In this document: positions 43,831-55,599 of the stretch, piece by piece
How the letters are laid out: each line of letters begins with the position of its first letter
Position numbering within the stretch: position 1 is the first letter of the stretch
Source: Allomyces arbusculus
Lineage: Eukaryota > Blastocladiomycota > Blastocladiomycetes > Blastocladiales > Blastocladiaceae
Direction of reading: 5' to 3'
NCBI GenBank assembly: GCA_027604705.1
Contig: JADHYV010000047.1
Span: forward strand, 112,891 to 176,890
Length of the DNA stretch: 64,000 bases
Position numbers and translations under genes: made by a program
Notes under the pieces: model-generated
The model's database searches: none
The model's input: only the letters and a program-made list of their open reading frames with translations
What the model was told of the DNA's origin: nothing

Positions 43831-45196
43831 CTAGCTCATCGACGCGAGCGACACGCCAGACCCGCTCAGCGGCGTGCGGTACTTGTTGTAGGGCTTCTGG
43901 TCCTCGACAAATTGCTTGTAGTCGTCGAACCACTAGCGGATGGAAGGGACGGTCAGCAAACGAACACACAAAACGGCGGCGGCAAGAGCGACCATACCCC
44001 GCCAAAGTCGAGCCCGGCAAAGTGGTGGAGACTCTCGACCCACTGGCCGTACCGCTCTACACGCGTACACAAATCGTCAGTCCAAGTCCAATCACGATCG
44101 GTCGACGCCGAGGGCCCATCCTACGTACCCGGCAGCGGCACACGCGTCTCCACAAAGAACCGATCAAATAGGTCCACAATGCGCATGGCACTCGCGGCGC
44201 GGTCGTCGCGAATTGACCCCATGTACTCACGCAGGACTTGCCGGTAAATGGGCGGCAGCTCCGACGAGTAGAGCTTGACCATTTTGCCCTTGGCCGCATT
44301 GACCTACCGACCGAATCGACGCATCAGTAGGCGTGTACGTGGGTGGACAGGGCGCAAAACTGGCGGACCTTGGCCTCGAGGAACGCCGTGTTATTGTCGG
44401 CGTTGATGAGCAGGACCAGGTCCTTGTGGTAGGATCCGGTATGGCCGGGTTCCGGATCGGGCGTGCGGCGCGGCGATCCCCAAGCGGCGGTGGTCGCGCT
44501 TGAGTTGTACCCGGCGATCCAGGGGTCGCAAAAATCTGCTTCGCGCTAGGGAGTGGGGTCAGTAGTGAGCAATTCGGCACGACACGAGCGATCCGCACCC
44601 GAAAAACGACGAGACGAGACGCGTACCCCACGGTAATGCACCTGTAAATTCCCGACCATGAACTCCATGACCTCCTGGACCTACAAGACGCCCATCATGG
44701 TGAGTAATCCGGACCAACACGTCACGATTCGTTCGCTGCACACTTACTTCGAGCTTGTGGTCGCACTGCAGCCGGCACCCGGCCTGTTTCGCCTCGGCTG
44801 CCGAGACAAAAGTGACCACGACGCCGTTCTGCACGCACTGGAACTCGCCCGCGTCGCGGCACTTGTACCCGACCTTTGCGTCGCTCGAATGTGCCCATTG
44901 CAACGGGCACGTACCAATGGGTGCTTGAGCGCGCGTCACGGGCGGCGGCGGTACGTCGAGGACCGCCTGCTCGTTGGTGCTGAACGCGACGCGTGCGGCA
45001 CGAGTCCTGCGCGTAAATCAAATTTTCAGCCGGAGGACAAAGGCCAGTGCGCGAGCGGCATGACGTGAACGCACGAGCGGCGTCGCGGCAGAGTCGACGC
45101 GTCAGCAGTTGTTGCAAGTAGAACCACGACGAAGACGAGCGCGGTAATGGCGGCCAGTACGCGGACGGAGCGGAGCGCGAGGTTGGACTTGGTCAT
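43831..45196 (-). CDS. Seven-exon secreted protein of unknown family
   Basis: Exons 45075-45196, 44748-45006, 44627-44680, 44369-44545, 44129-44303, 43998-44056 and 43831-43932 join to 315 residues, frame exact, all introns 65-81 nt. Exon 1 is a signal peptide (MTKSNLALRS, AAITALVFVVVLLATTADAS) homologous to exon 1 of the 39.9 kb gene; an upstream Met at 45235 is possible but the MTKS start is conserved. The mature protein has cysteines in exon 2 (GTCPLQWAH, YKCRDAGEFQC, GCRLQCDHKLE) and then DFCDPWIAGYNSSATTAAWG, SYHKDLVLLINADNNTAFLE, YSSELPPIYRQVLREYMGSI, MRIVDLFDRFFVETRVPLP and a Trp/Tyr-rich end WFDDYKQFVEDQKPYNKY. I recognise no family. One donor (GTCCGC, exon 4) is weak. Probably an extracellular protein with a folded domain. 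Confidence 0.65.
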
Positions 45197-46141
45197 GGCT
45201 GTCGTGGTCGTTGTCGTTTTCATCATGACGTGCAACTTGGCGCGTGAAAGGTCGATGGGGCTGGGGAGCGAGAATTAAAAGCGACAGGAGCCGTGCGCTT
45301 CTACTGCTGTCATCGTCGTTCAGCCCTCACGTCGACGGCGCGGTGTGCCGCTAGTTGCCGAGAACATGACAGGCGCGAGATCGAGCACGTCGTTTGCCGC
45401 GCGTGCTCGCCGCGCTCTCGACGGCGTCCTGCACAGCCCGCGGCCAGCCTGGCCCAACACGCACGACGCGACGGTGTGGTTGTGCGACCGAAACGCTGTG
45501 CGTCTGAGTCAACGCGCCTGGCAACCACTTTCTCTTCCTGACAACCAGCAATGTGCCCCCACCTGACCCAATACACACGAAGCCACACCACCATTCGCTT
45601 GGTCCAGTATAAATCCTGCACTGCACCCCGTCCCCTTCATGCTCTGTGTCTTTGTTTACCTTAGTAAACTAGCAACACACTTAGTGTAAATATTCGGACG
45701 TTGACGATTGCCCACAGACGAGCGCTCAACCTGGCGTACCGCATGCTCCTTGCGAGCGCACGGCGCGTTGGGGGCTCGATTTGGCCCAGATAGCCGAGTC
45801 CGTTGGTTCTTTTGCTGGATTTATGCATTGCCTGAAGTTGGTGATGACGACGTCAAGGCCTACCTTGTGCTCGCTCGCGTTGCTGGCGGAGTGATTGTCG
45901 GCGACGACGTTTTGGGGAGGACTGGTCGCGATGGAGCGACACAGACCAACTCATCACAGTTCCCATCATGGACGACGGTTGCCCATTGGACTAACTGTAA
46001 ATATTTCCGCTCCTACAAAAACCTCGGCTTGACTGTGACCTCGGGGTTCGAGTCGTCATGATCCAATCATGAACGAAGAAATTATGTCAAAATCGCAAAC
46101 AACATGTAGTTTACAAAAACAAAAAACAAAAAAAGAAACCG
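45197..46141. other. Intergenic region with a possible orphan promoter
   Basis: Contains a TATA-like TATAAAT at 45608-45614 on the plus strand and an open frame of 118 codons (45708-46061) behind it, but no convincing Met start, signal or domain. I do not call a gene. The right end before SDH4 is A-rich. Confidence 0.4.
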
Positions 46142-46873
46142 CTATGCCTCGACCACCTCCCTCTCATCGCGCGCCCGCCAGACACGGCGGAACGACTCGG
46201 CCATGCCCACATCCTGCGTGTTGATCCGCCAGCACCCGTAGAGCACCAACATCGTCAAGCCGCGCAATGCCCAATTCGCGGCCTTACCGCCACGCGGGTA
46301 CCGACGCACCGGAACGTAATCAGTCACGACCTGGTCGAGCCCGAGGTGCATGTGCGCGACGAGCGTGCTGGCGAGAATCATGTCGTTGATAGGGTCGGCG
46401 CCAACGACCATGGCATAGCCGATCGTCGGGAGCAGCGCGACCGACAGGGCGCGCTCGTAGACCCAGTGATGGCTGCCGTGGAATTGCGCGTCGGTCGCGG
46501 CTTTACGTTCGGCGTCGAGTGCGGCCTGCTCGGCGTCGCTGAGCTCGAGCTCGTTGGTGGGTTTCGGCGGCATGGTGGTGGTCGCGGCGGCGTCGGTCGA
46601 TGCAGGGCTGGGCGAGGCGGTGGAGGGCGTGGTTGCTGCAGCAGCGATGTTTTCGGTCGCGGTACTGGCGGGGCTCGTGGCCGCGGTGCTTGCCGGGTTC
46701 GTGCCAGCGGCCGTCGGCGTCGAGGTGGTCGTGACAGTCGAGGTCGGGGCGGTCGAAGCCCAGCGCGGCGCGCAAATAAGTGGCCGCAGCGCAAGCGGCA
46801 CAGAGCGTGTCACGGGCGTGGCCGCGAGGCGGTGTGCGGGTGCAGCGGCGGTCAGGGCCAGGGAGCGGATCAT
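46142..46873 (-). CDS. SDH4: Succinate dehydrogenase membrane anchor subunit (CybS)
   Basis: Single exon; 243 residues from the Met at 46873, 282 from an upstream Met at 46990. I prefer 46873 because the sequence from there (MIRSLALTAAAPAHRLAATP) is a good mitochondrial presequence. An unusually long Thr/Ala/Ser linker separates it from the conserved CybS part: GSHHWVYERALSVALLPTIG, then LASTLVAHMHLGLDQVVTDY and VPVRRYPRGG, and LVLYGCWRINTQDVG. The His residues in VAHMH and the Asp-Tyr in VTDY are in the positions of the haem ligand and quinone-site residues. The protein anchors SdhA/SdhB in the inner mitochondrial membrane and binds ubiquinone. Three hydrophobic segments are visible. Confidence 0.9.
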   Translation of the reverse strand: MIRSLALTAAAPAHRLAATPVTRSVPLALRPLICAPRWASTAPTSTVTTTSTPTAAGTNPASTAATSPASTATENIAAAATTPSTASPSPASTDAAATTTMPPKPTNELELSDAEQAALDAERKAATDAQFHGSHHWVYERALSVALLPTIGYAMVVGADPINDMILASTLVAHMHLGLDQVVTDYVPVRRYPRGGKAANWALRGLTMLVLYGCWRINTQDVGMAESFRRVWRARDEREVVEA

Positions 46874-47716
46874 GGTCGTGGTGGCGGCGGTTCTGGTCGC
46901 AACACTGGCTTGGGTAGCTTGAAACAAGTTGGAGTTGGTGCTTGCACTCGAGTGCGACGCGCTGCAGCTAGTCGGACGGGTTGTGGGCACGTCGTTCGCG
47001 CGTAAATCCAGGGCAACGAGGTTGAGATTGAAGGCAGGGAATCAGAAGACCTGGCCAAACAAATTATGATCAACGAGGTGCCAGGCTCATCGGTGCCGCG
47101 TGATTCGCCCGACCTGGGGGGCTGCCTGTTCGCTCCCTCGGCATTCTCTGTGCCCTCGTCGCCCACAAACCCGCTGATCACGCGCGTCGTCGTCGACTTG
47201 CTGGTGCTCTATCTCTCCGCGTGCACACCAAGAGCCCGCACTCGCTGCACTAGAGCGCTCGCGCGACGACCCTGGCCCCGTTGCTCCGTTAACCGCGTCC
47301 GATCACCGTGCCCGCTTGCTCGACCACTTGCGCCCCCCCTTCCCACTGCACCCGCACGACCCGACCCGACCCAAGCTCTTGGTCGAACAGTTCTTCGCTA
47401 TGCACCCAATCTCGCGCGCCAACAAGCGCGTGTCGAGAGAGCACGCCGACCCGAAGCTGCCCAAGATGTCCATCAACGACATGATCAAGGCGCACGTAAG
47501 TGGTCGTTGCCTCCAGCACCCCTCTTTGATCATCCGCGACCTGACGATGACCTCGTCCATGTTTCATTCGGATTGGCCACAGTTTGCGGCGCCGGACCCA
47601 CGCACCGCGACGGACTTGTTTGCCGGCGTGCCCGACCGGCACCCTCGCCTGCACGCCCCGCACGCGCGCCCGTTCTTCGACCAGCTCACGCAGCTCGTCA
47701 ACCCGGACCGGTCGCG
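46874..47716. other. Divergent region SDH4 / ELYS-like gene with coding-like frame
   Basis: Includes an open frame at about 47230-47756 with a good GTAAGT intron (47496-47582). It reads RPKLLVEQFFAMHPISRANK and KMSINDMIKAH, then after the intron FAAPDPRTATDLFAGVPDRH. It ends just beyond the ELYS-like start codon in another frame. It may be an upstream exon of that gene disrupted by one base, a separate small gene, or a transcribed leader. Confidence 0.35.
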
Positions 47717-50700
47717 ATGGACGAGTACATTTTTCACGCTACCGATGCGAACCTGAAGTGGTCCCGTTCTGACCCATTCGACTCTACAGACCTCTACCCG
47801 CACGCATCGACACTCGCCCTGACCAGGCTGCGCGACCTGGCGTTTGACGGGCCGCTCGATGCAGGCGCGCGGGACTCGTATTTCCAGCACTTCATCGTAC
47901 GTGTTCTCTGAGTGTCCGCCGTGATCCGCGCTCGTCTTAGTTCTGACCACCTTCTCCACCCCTCTAATCAGATCATGTACATTCTTGCGGACGCCGGGTC
48001 GACCGCGCTCGTCGACGCGTACTGCACGACTTACCGCATCGACCCCGTGCTCGCCCACGTGCCGATCGCGCTAGCGGCCATGGACCGGGGCGAATTCGAG
48101 GTACCGTTTCCACATCATCCCCTTTTCCCTCTCCTCCACAGCACTCCTGACCAATTTGCACTCCTATCAGACTGTCCGCGAGCACGCGTTCCACGTCCAG
48201 GCGCGGCATCCCGCCATGGCCCCGTTCGCCGACCCCCTGATCCGCGCACTCACGTCGGCGGGCCAGAACGAGACGGCGCGGTGGCTCGCGCCCATGATCG
48301 GGTACGCGATGGACCTCGACTTGGCGATCCAAGTGTGTCTCGACCTGCCGCGCGGGCCGCAGGAACTCGTCGACATGGCGCACAATGACGAAGAACTCGC
48401 CACCGTCATTCACGCGTTCGGTAACCCCGCACCGACCGCGTCGCACCTCGCTGCGCGCCGCGACGCCCTCGAACTGGCACCGACCGCTCGTGTCGCGGCC
48501 GCCGTGCGGCTGCTCTTGGATGAGATGCGCCTGCCCGCATCACCGGCGTTCGCGCACGCCATGTTCCATGTGCTCGTGCACCACCGGCTGTTTGTGGACG
48601 CCGGGTTATGGGCACACGTGTTGGTGCGGGACCCGCGGTACGCAGCCGGCCGCGACGTGCGCGCGCGGATCATGGAGGAGGTGGTGCGGGACCGGATGTG
48701 GACAGACGAGGCCAGCGAGCTGGAGATGAAGATCGCGCAAGTGGATGCGGCCACGGGGCCTGTCTTGTCGGCCGAGGACGTCGCCATGGGCGGCGCGCAC
48801 GAGCAGGACGTGGAGATGGCCGACGCCGAGGATGCGCACGCTGCGGACCATACCACGCCGCGCGCCGCGATTGCCGAGTCGGCGACCTCGACGGCGGACA
48901 CCACGCCCACGCCGACGCCTGCGGCACCGACCGCGGCGTCCGCGACCCACGGTGGCGGCGCACCGTCGTTCGGGTTCGCGTTTGGGTCGAGCACGCCTAG
49001 TACCGTGTCTACCATGCCGTTCCCGGGCACCGCATCAACCGCACGCACGGCCGCGACGCCCGATGCGGCTGCCGCCACGAGTGCCGCGAGTGCGACGAGT
49101 GCCATTGAGAACACGCCGTCGCGGCCCGCACGCAGTGGCGCGGCGGCGCGTCCCCGAGGACTGGCGCCCGCGACGCCCAAGACGATGAGCGGGCTCACGA
49201 CCGCCACGGCGACCCTGCAAACGATGAGTGGGTTGACCGCAGCGAGAATGACGCTGACGCCGCCGTCGGCCTCTCGCTCGGCTCCGCGCACGCCGGCGTC
49301 GCGCATGTCGAACACGTCGGCCCGACGCACGCCCGGGTCCGCCGGGTCGCGCGTGCCGTTTTCTGCGTCTCATGCGCTGCGCGATAACCCATCGCCGATG
49401 CCGGGCACCCCCCAGACGACGCAGCTCATGATCTTGATGAACCAGCACACGAGCGGGACCGAGGCGGCCGATACAGAGTCACATGCGATCGCGGACGAGG
49501 AGGAGGAGCGCGAGGCCGAGGCACAGGTGGAGGAGGCGGAGGAGACGCAGCGCAAGATGGACGAGCTGCAGCGGGGGATCGAGGCAGTCATGGAGGAAGG
49601 GCGTGGGGTGGGAGAGAGATTGGGGCGTGCGATGAGCGAGGCCAGCGAGCTGGAGGAGCGCGTGGCCGATAAGCAGGCGCAGGAAGAGGAGGAGGACGAG
49701 CACGAGGTGGAGCACGAGGAGGAGGAGTATGTGGAAGAGCGCGACGAAGAAGAAGATGCGCACATGGACGAGGCAGCGGATGCGCGCCTCGACGATGTAC
49801 ACGAGGACGACGGCGCGACGAACGTGTTTTCGGTCCCATCCCCGGGCCCCGCTCCCGCCGATGCCCCGGAGCAAGTGCAGGACGACGAGGACCACGACGG
49901 GGACGTGGAAATGATCGACACGGCCCCGGCCACACCGGCGCACACGGCATCCACCCTGCCCACTGCCGGTCCGTCTCCCACGGCCGCAACTCCCGCCGCT
50001 GCCGCTGTCGGACCCGCACCGACCTCGACGCCGCCCGCTGCCGCCGTCCCAGCTCCGCCGGCACGATTGCGCACCGCGTCCTCGACGTCCGCGGCCGAAT
50101 CGGCATCGACCCCGCAGCGCCCTCGTATCGCGCCATCCACGGCCGCTGCTACGCCCGTGCGCCCGCGTACCGCGTTGTCGTCGACCTCCGCGACTCCGAA
50201 TCGTGCAACTTTGTCACTCACCGCGACCCCGAACCGTGCCTCGTCGTCAATCACGGCGACCCCGAAACGCCCCATCGCCGCGTCATCGACCGCAGCCACC
50301 CCTAAGCTCTCCGCAGCCGCATCGACCCCCAAGCTCTCGACTGCCGCATCCACGCCCAAACTCCCGACCGCGACCCCAAGCCGCGGCCCGTCCGGCGCAT
50401 CGACGACCCTGTCCACCCCAACCCGGACCCTGGCCCCGCCACCTCCTCCCCCCGCGATCCCATTCACCGGCGGGTCCGTCGTCCCCCAAGCCGCGCGCAC
50501 AGCGTCGGCCCTGCGGCAGCCGACCGCCACGACCACCCCGCCGCCGCCACCACCGCCCAAGACCCCCAAGCGCCGCGGGTCCGCGCTCGTCCCGGAAAAT
50601 CCGACCCGGACACAGCCGCACCGGTCGGTCAAGCGCGCGCACACGGGGCTCGACACGCCCGCGGCCAAGCGGGCACGGCTCCTCGCCGAGGCGGCGGAAG

Positions 50701-51242
50701 CGGAAGCAGCAGCCGCAGCCGCAGCCGCAGCGACCCCGGGCCCGACGACGCGGTTGCGCGCGGCGGCGGCAATGGCCGCGCGATCGCCCTTGGCCAATGC
50801 GATGACGCCACCGAACGCGAGATCCTCACCGGCGCCGACCCCATCCCGGACGGGCGCGGCGGCTAGGAGTACCGCGCGGAGTACCGCGCGGATCGGGACC
50901 GCCGCGCGGTCGGTCGCGTCGCCGACGCCGACTCCCGTGAGAGGCGGCGCGGCCGCCGCGCGGACGCCTGCGGCGAGAACAGCGTCGATGGCGAGTTCGG
51001 CGGGGGCGGCGGGGACGATGACGCCGCCGCGGATGCGGTCATTGGGCACGGCCGTCACGACGCCGAGACAGGCTGCTGGCGCCGCGGGAGGTGCGCGGAC
51101 GCCGGCTGCTGCGACACGGACTCCGGCTGCAGCACGGACGCCGGGTGCTGCCGCGTCGCCCGCGCCGTCGGCCTCGGCGACGCCCCGCGCGGTGCCGTAT
51201 GGGCTGCGTGATCGTGAGCGGATGCCGAAGAAGGGGACGTAG
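47717..51242 (+). CDS. ELYS-like nuclear pore protein with coiled-coil and long low-complexity tail
   Basis: Exons 47717-47896, 47972-48100 and 48171-51242 give 1126 residues. The first 200 residues resemble the fungal ELYS domain in order and character: YPHASTLALTRLRDLAFDGP, FIIMYILADAGSTALVDAYC, IDPVLAHVPIALAAMDRGEF, then an alpha-helical LAPMIGYAMDLDLAIQVCLD. ELYS proteins link chromatin to pore assembly. Residues about 420-560 form a charged Glu-rich coiled coil; the remaining 550 residues are Ala/Pro/Thr/Ser with degenerate repeats such as AASTPKLSTAASTPKL and AATRTPAAARTPG, rich in possible TP phosphosites. The Met at 47717 is the first in this frame; an upstream open frame (see 46874-47716) overlaps it. 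The family call is moderate; the gene model is firmer. Confidence 0.6.
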
Positions 51243-51602
51243 TGAGCCGACGTGTGGCGTGACGGGTGAGTGGAGGAGAGTTGGAGGTCGATGAGGTGAA
51301 GCAGGGTGGGCGTGGATCATTTGGTTGAACGGAACATGGACAGACGCATTTGTATTTTCCATACTTTATCTTCACGTTATCCTCGCATCAGGGCCGACGC
51401 AAAGGCAGGTGCATGGGACAGAACGACAAGGTACGGGAGCCAGAAGCCAAAGATATCCATAAAAAAGGGAGACACACGACCCAACTGTATGTACACGGCA
51501 CTGCAACCAAGAACAGCAACAACACGAACGCGAGCAGCAGCACTGCCGCCACCCCAAACGAGAAGCAAACCATCTTCTCCACCCTCTCCACCTACCAGCA
51601 TC
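51243..51602. other. Intergenic region between convergent genes
   Basis: 3' flanks of the ELYS-like gene and ERF2, AT-richer. Nothing else seen. Confidence 0.55.
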
Positions 51603-53467
51603 TCACGCCGCATTATCCCCCACCCACGTGTACCCGTCCCTCCCGCGATACCATTTGATCAGCGGCGGGTACATGGGCCTGCACAGCGTCCACGCCAAAT
51701 TCAAGCACGACCGTTTCACGATATTCGCGGAGGGATCCACATCAAACGGGTGCCGCCAATCGGGTAATGCCGCAAACCGGATATGTTCGTGTGTCGTCAA
51801 ATTGGCGAGCGCAAGCCACCAGTGATATCCCGTGAGCATCGCGAGCGACGCGCCGACCAGCGTGGTCACGATCCCGAGGGCCACGGAGACGGGGAAGTGG
51901 GCGATTGCGTCTTGCGCGGGCAGGCGGTTGACGGACGCGTAGTGTACGAGTTGCGCGATCACGAGGGCGGTGACGAGCACGTCGAGGATGGTCGTGTGCG
52001 AGAGGAACGTGATGAAGTACCTGTAGTTGCCGAGGCCGATGCAGTTGGAGACCCAAGGGCAGTGGTGGTCCTATGAGAAGTCAGGGGCGCGCGCGTGAGC
52101 CGCGTTATTCATTAATATGGCCAGAAACAAGAGCGTAGGTACGTGGTTCAGCACGCAATTATCGCACGTTGAGCAATGGAACGTGCGCGGCGACCGGTAA
52201 ATCTTGCACGTTTGGCAGTACTTGATTTCGAGGTTGCGGCCGCGGTAAGTCGTAGCGATCGGGTCGGCATCGAGAATGCGCGGGAACGCGGCTCCACCGT
52301 GCGCCGTGTGGTGGCTGGCCGTATCGAACTGCAGGTGCGTGAACCGCGGCTGGATGCCCGGATCTGGTCGTGGCCGGGACATGTCAGTTGACAGATCACG
52401 CTCGAGGAGCGAAGACGCGCCAGCATACCGGAAAACGATGTCATGAAGAGTGCCGACAAACTCGTCGCGTGCAAGAACGCGGCCACGAGTACGAGCGCCG
52501 GCGAGAACTCAGTCCAAACGTAGGGGGCCACAAATACGTAAAACACGGCGGGAAGGGCAAACAGCAGGACATTGGTCACTGCAAACGACCGCTTATCGTG
52601 TGCCGTGACAAAGACGCGGTGCCGGTACCGGTTCCTCGCGCGCAGTGACCTAGCCGACACCGATCTTGGCGCCGTTGGGTCCTTTCCAGCATCGGCGACC
52701 TCATCCTCGTCGTCGTCATAATCCCGTGGCGGTCCGCACAACCACCCGGTCAAGAATGACCTGTTCCCGCCATGCGCCGTCTGCGCATCCACGGGCACGT
52801 CGACGCGCGTAGCGTGCACACCCAGGACGATATTGGCCCCCTGGAACGGGACCGCGGCGGGGACACCGGCCTCGACGAGCCCGCGCATCTGCGCGTGGTA
52901 CCGCACGACCGAAGCGTCGGCGATCGCCGGTGGTGGTGCCGGGTTGGACGTGGTCCGTGCGGGCGGGCGCACGAGGGTCGGTGCTGCACGTGGGGTGGAT
53001 GCGCGCGTGGTACCGGCACCGGGCGCAGTCCGGTTCGACCGGTGGTGTGGGGACAGGGCGAGCATAGTCGGCGCCTGGTCCGAGTTGAGGTACGATGCGA
53101 GCGCGGGGGGTAAGGTTGATGCGGCCGAGCCCGGGGGTGGAGGAGACGGCGAGTCGGGTGCGGGCAGGACCACGTCCCAGCGCGGCACGGTGGGGCGGCG
53201 CGATGACGCGAGCGAGGCTGAGGTGGAGTTGGCGCCGGTCGACAGGGCGACGTTGGGCAGGAGCGGCGCGGACCGTGGTGCGGCAGCGGCAACAGCAGCA
53301 CGGCGGTCGGGCGGGGGTGGTGGGCTGGATGGAGGCGATGTCGGCGAGGACTGGGCGAGGCGCAGGCGGTCGTAGGCCATTGGTGGCGGGGGTCCAGGGC
53401 CGGCGTGGAGCGGGCGTGGCGGGGCCGTGTCACGGCGGCGGGCGACAGAATTATGGATGGCGCGCAC
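51603..53467 (-). CDS. ERF2: DHHC protein S-palmitoyltransferase (Erf2-like)
   Basis: Exons 52429-53467, 52143-52363 and 51603-52070 give 575 residues. After a long Pro/Ser-rich N-terminus come two membrane helices (NVLLFALPAVFYVFVAPYVW, ALVLVAAFLHATSLSALFM), the junction SFSDPGIQPRF made by splicing, then the cysteine-rich domain EIKYCQTCKIYRSPRTFHCS and CDNCVLNH. The third exon supplies DHHCPWVSNCIGLGNYRYF. Two further helices follow (LDVLVTALVIAQLV and ALGIVTTLVGASLAMLTG), then a TTxE-like ANLTTHEH. DHHC enzymes use the Cys of DHHC to transfer palmitate; Erf2 modifies Ras at the ER/Golgi with Erf4. The start is the first Met of the frame; another at residue 30 (MAYDRLRLAQ) is possible. Confidence 0.88.
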
Positions 53468-54189
53468 GGAGTGAGCGAGTGCGGCAAGTTAGCGGCGTCG
53501 GGGAGCGAGCGCCGGCCGCGCGCGCCGCATCTTTGCTGGATCGTTCGGCCGGTCAGTCGGCGCCGCCGATGCCGATGCGGTCGTGGTGCTCTTCATCGCG
53601 GTGCGACTCCAGTGCGACTTGCGGTGCACCAACTTCCCGTTCCTGGATCGAGCCCACGGATCGAGCCCACGTGCCACATCCACCGCATCCACCGCAGGCC
53701 CGCCACCGCACGCGTGCGATCCATCCACAGGCCGGCCACGCGCCCCAGGACCTCGCCAGGCACGCACGCCATGGCGTGCCCGCGCGATTGATCCATGGCC
53801 ACGAACGCCGCCCCGTTCGCGCTGAGCAAGCCGCCCCTGGATCGTGCACACGGGCCCGCGCGGGCCCGCGATGAGGACGCTTGCCTGCCAGCTTTCCCGC
53901 CGCTTTCACGACCTGGTCACCTTCGTAGCCGCGCGCTCCACCTCGTGCACGGTGACTGCCAGCCTGCTATCAGCTCGGCAGCCAGCGGGTGCGCCGACGC
54001 TCACCAGACCGCGCCCCAGTCGGCCCGGAGGCGACGCCTACGCACGACGCGTCTATTTGCGTGCGCCCGCACCTTCAACCGTATCGTTATATAAATCAAG
54101 GTGTTCGCGCGCCCGTGGACCAACCTCAACGCCCCTGCCGCCGTTGCTCTTGCTCTCCATCTTCAGCAACCACCACAACAGCAACCAGC
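53468..54189. other. Divergent region ERF2 / first CGS-like gene
   Basis: About 720 bases. The right part (from about 53940) resembles the upstream region of the second CGS-like gene: GTGACTGCC-like and GCTCACCAGACC elements followed by CACCTTCAACC and the TATA box. This shows that the promoter was duplicated with the gene. Confidence 0.6.
54088..54096 (+). promoter_or_regulatory. TATA box, first CGS-like gene
   Basis: TATATAAAT, 102 bases before the ATG at 54190; preceded by CTTCAACCGT as in the second copy. Confidence 0.7.
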
Positions 54190-55599
54190 ATGTCCCACGA
54201 CGCTACGCCCCACGGCCTCGCTACGCGCCTCTTGCACGCCGACGCCGACCTCAGCCTCGGCACCAACCAGCCCGTCGTCGCGCCCCTTGCCGTTGCGACG
54301 ACGTACATCCAGCCCGAGCCCGCCGACCTCGCCGCGTACTTGGCCGCGGCGCGCGCCAAGCACTTCCCGCAGCCTGCTCATGCCGTCGTCGAGGATGCCG
54401 AGCCCAAGCCCTACATTTACAGCCGCATGGCCAACCCGACCCTCGACCGCGTCGAGGCCGTGCTCGGCGCGCTCGAGCAGTATTTCGGGGAGGAGGCCCA
54501 TGCCGTCGTGTACGCGTCGGGGCTCGCGGCGATTGCAGCCGGTGCGTCAATCTCTTGCCCTTGCTCGATTTACAAAATGAACTCCACCTGATGCCATGCT
54601 CCCAAAATAGCTCTCCACCACGCGCAGCCGCGCCGCATTATCGCGCGGCTCGGGTACCATGGCACGCTCTTTGGCATGGCTGAAGTCATCCGCGGCCGGT
54701 CGGGCCCCGACGCCAACATGCCCTGCGCCGTCGTCCCGCTCGAGACGGCGCTCGCCGGCGGCGCGCCCCTGCCGGGCGACGTCCTTGTCGTTGAATCCCC
54801 GAGCAACCCGTGGGGCGGATTGCCGAACCTGCCCGCGCTCGCGGCCTGGATCAAGCAGACCGAGGGCACGACCTTGATCGTCGACGCGACGCTCGCGCCC
54901 CCACCTCTCCAAAACATTCTCGGCGTCAAGGGCGTCGACCTCGTCGTGCATTCGGCGACCAAGTACCTCGGCGGCCACTCAGACCTGCTGGGCGGGACCG
55001 TTGTCGCGCGCAGTCGCGCGGTTGCCGAAACACTGCGCCGCGAACGCACGTTCCTCGGCGCGGTTCCCGGGAACCTCGAAGCGTGGCTGCTGCTGCGTTC
55101 TTTGCGTACCGTGCACCTGCGCGTGCCCGCGCAGGCCAAGACCGCAACCCAGCTCGCAACCTGGCTGCAATCCGTCGTCAACGGCGAGATCCCCTTGCTC
55201 GCGGGCACCGTGACCAAAGTGCACCACGCGAGCGTCACCTACTTTGACGAAGTCCCCGACTCAGACGATCCCGCCGCGCCCGCGCCGTCGTCCGTTGCGC
55301 GCGCGCTGTTCCCGACGGAACAGTGGAGTCCCGTCCTGTCGGTGGAACTCGGTTCGAAAGCGGCAGCCCGCGCATTGCCGCACTTGGTGAGTTATGGCCG
55401 TGCGGCCACGTCGCTAGGCGGCGTCGAGTCGCTGCTCGAGTGGCGGTACCAGCAGGACCCCAAGGGGGTCCCGGATACGCTGGTGCGCGTGTCGGTCGGG
55501 CTCGAGGATTTCGAGGACCTCAAGGAGGATTGGACGCGCGCGTTGTTGGCGGCCAAAGACGTTGCCGAGGCCGTGGCCGCAGAGACGGATGCTGAGTAG
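54190..55599 (+). CDS. Cystathionine gamma-synthase-like PLP enzyme, copy 1 (YHR112C-like)
   Basis: Exons 54190-54541 and 54611-55599 give 446 residues. Cys/Met metabolism PLP-dependent (aspartate aminotransferase fold) family. Seen: GLATRLLHADADLSLGTNQP, VAPLAVATTYIQ, YSRMANPTLDRVEAVLGALE, YASGLAAIAAA, the family-specific RLGYHGTLFGM, VVESPSNPWGGLPNLPA, LIVDATLAPPPLQN with the cofactor-contacting Asp, and the PLP lysine in HSATKYLGGHSDLLGG. The C-terminal domain has the SVGLEDFEDLKEDWTRAL signature. The GYHGT motif points to the uncharacterised yeast YHR112C group rather than to Met/Cys enzymes of proven activity, so the substrate is open. The neighbour at 56976 is a tandem duplicate. Confidence 0.88.

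Noticed and set aside
45708-46061. Open frame of 118 codons behind a TATA-like box
   Set aside because: No Met start in frame, no signal peptide or domain, and alternative splicing gives equally unconvincing products.
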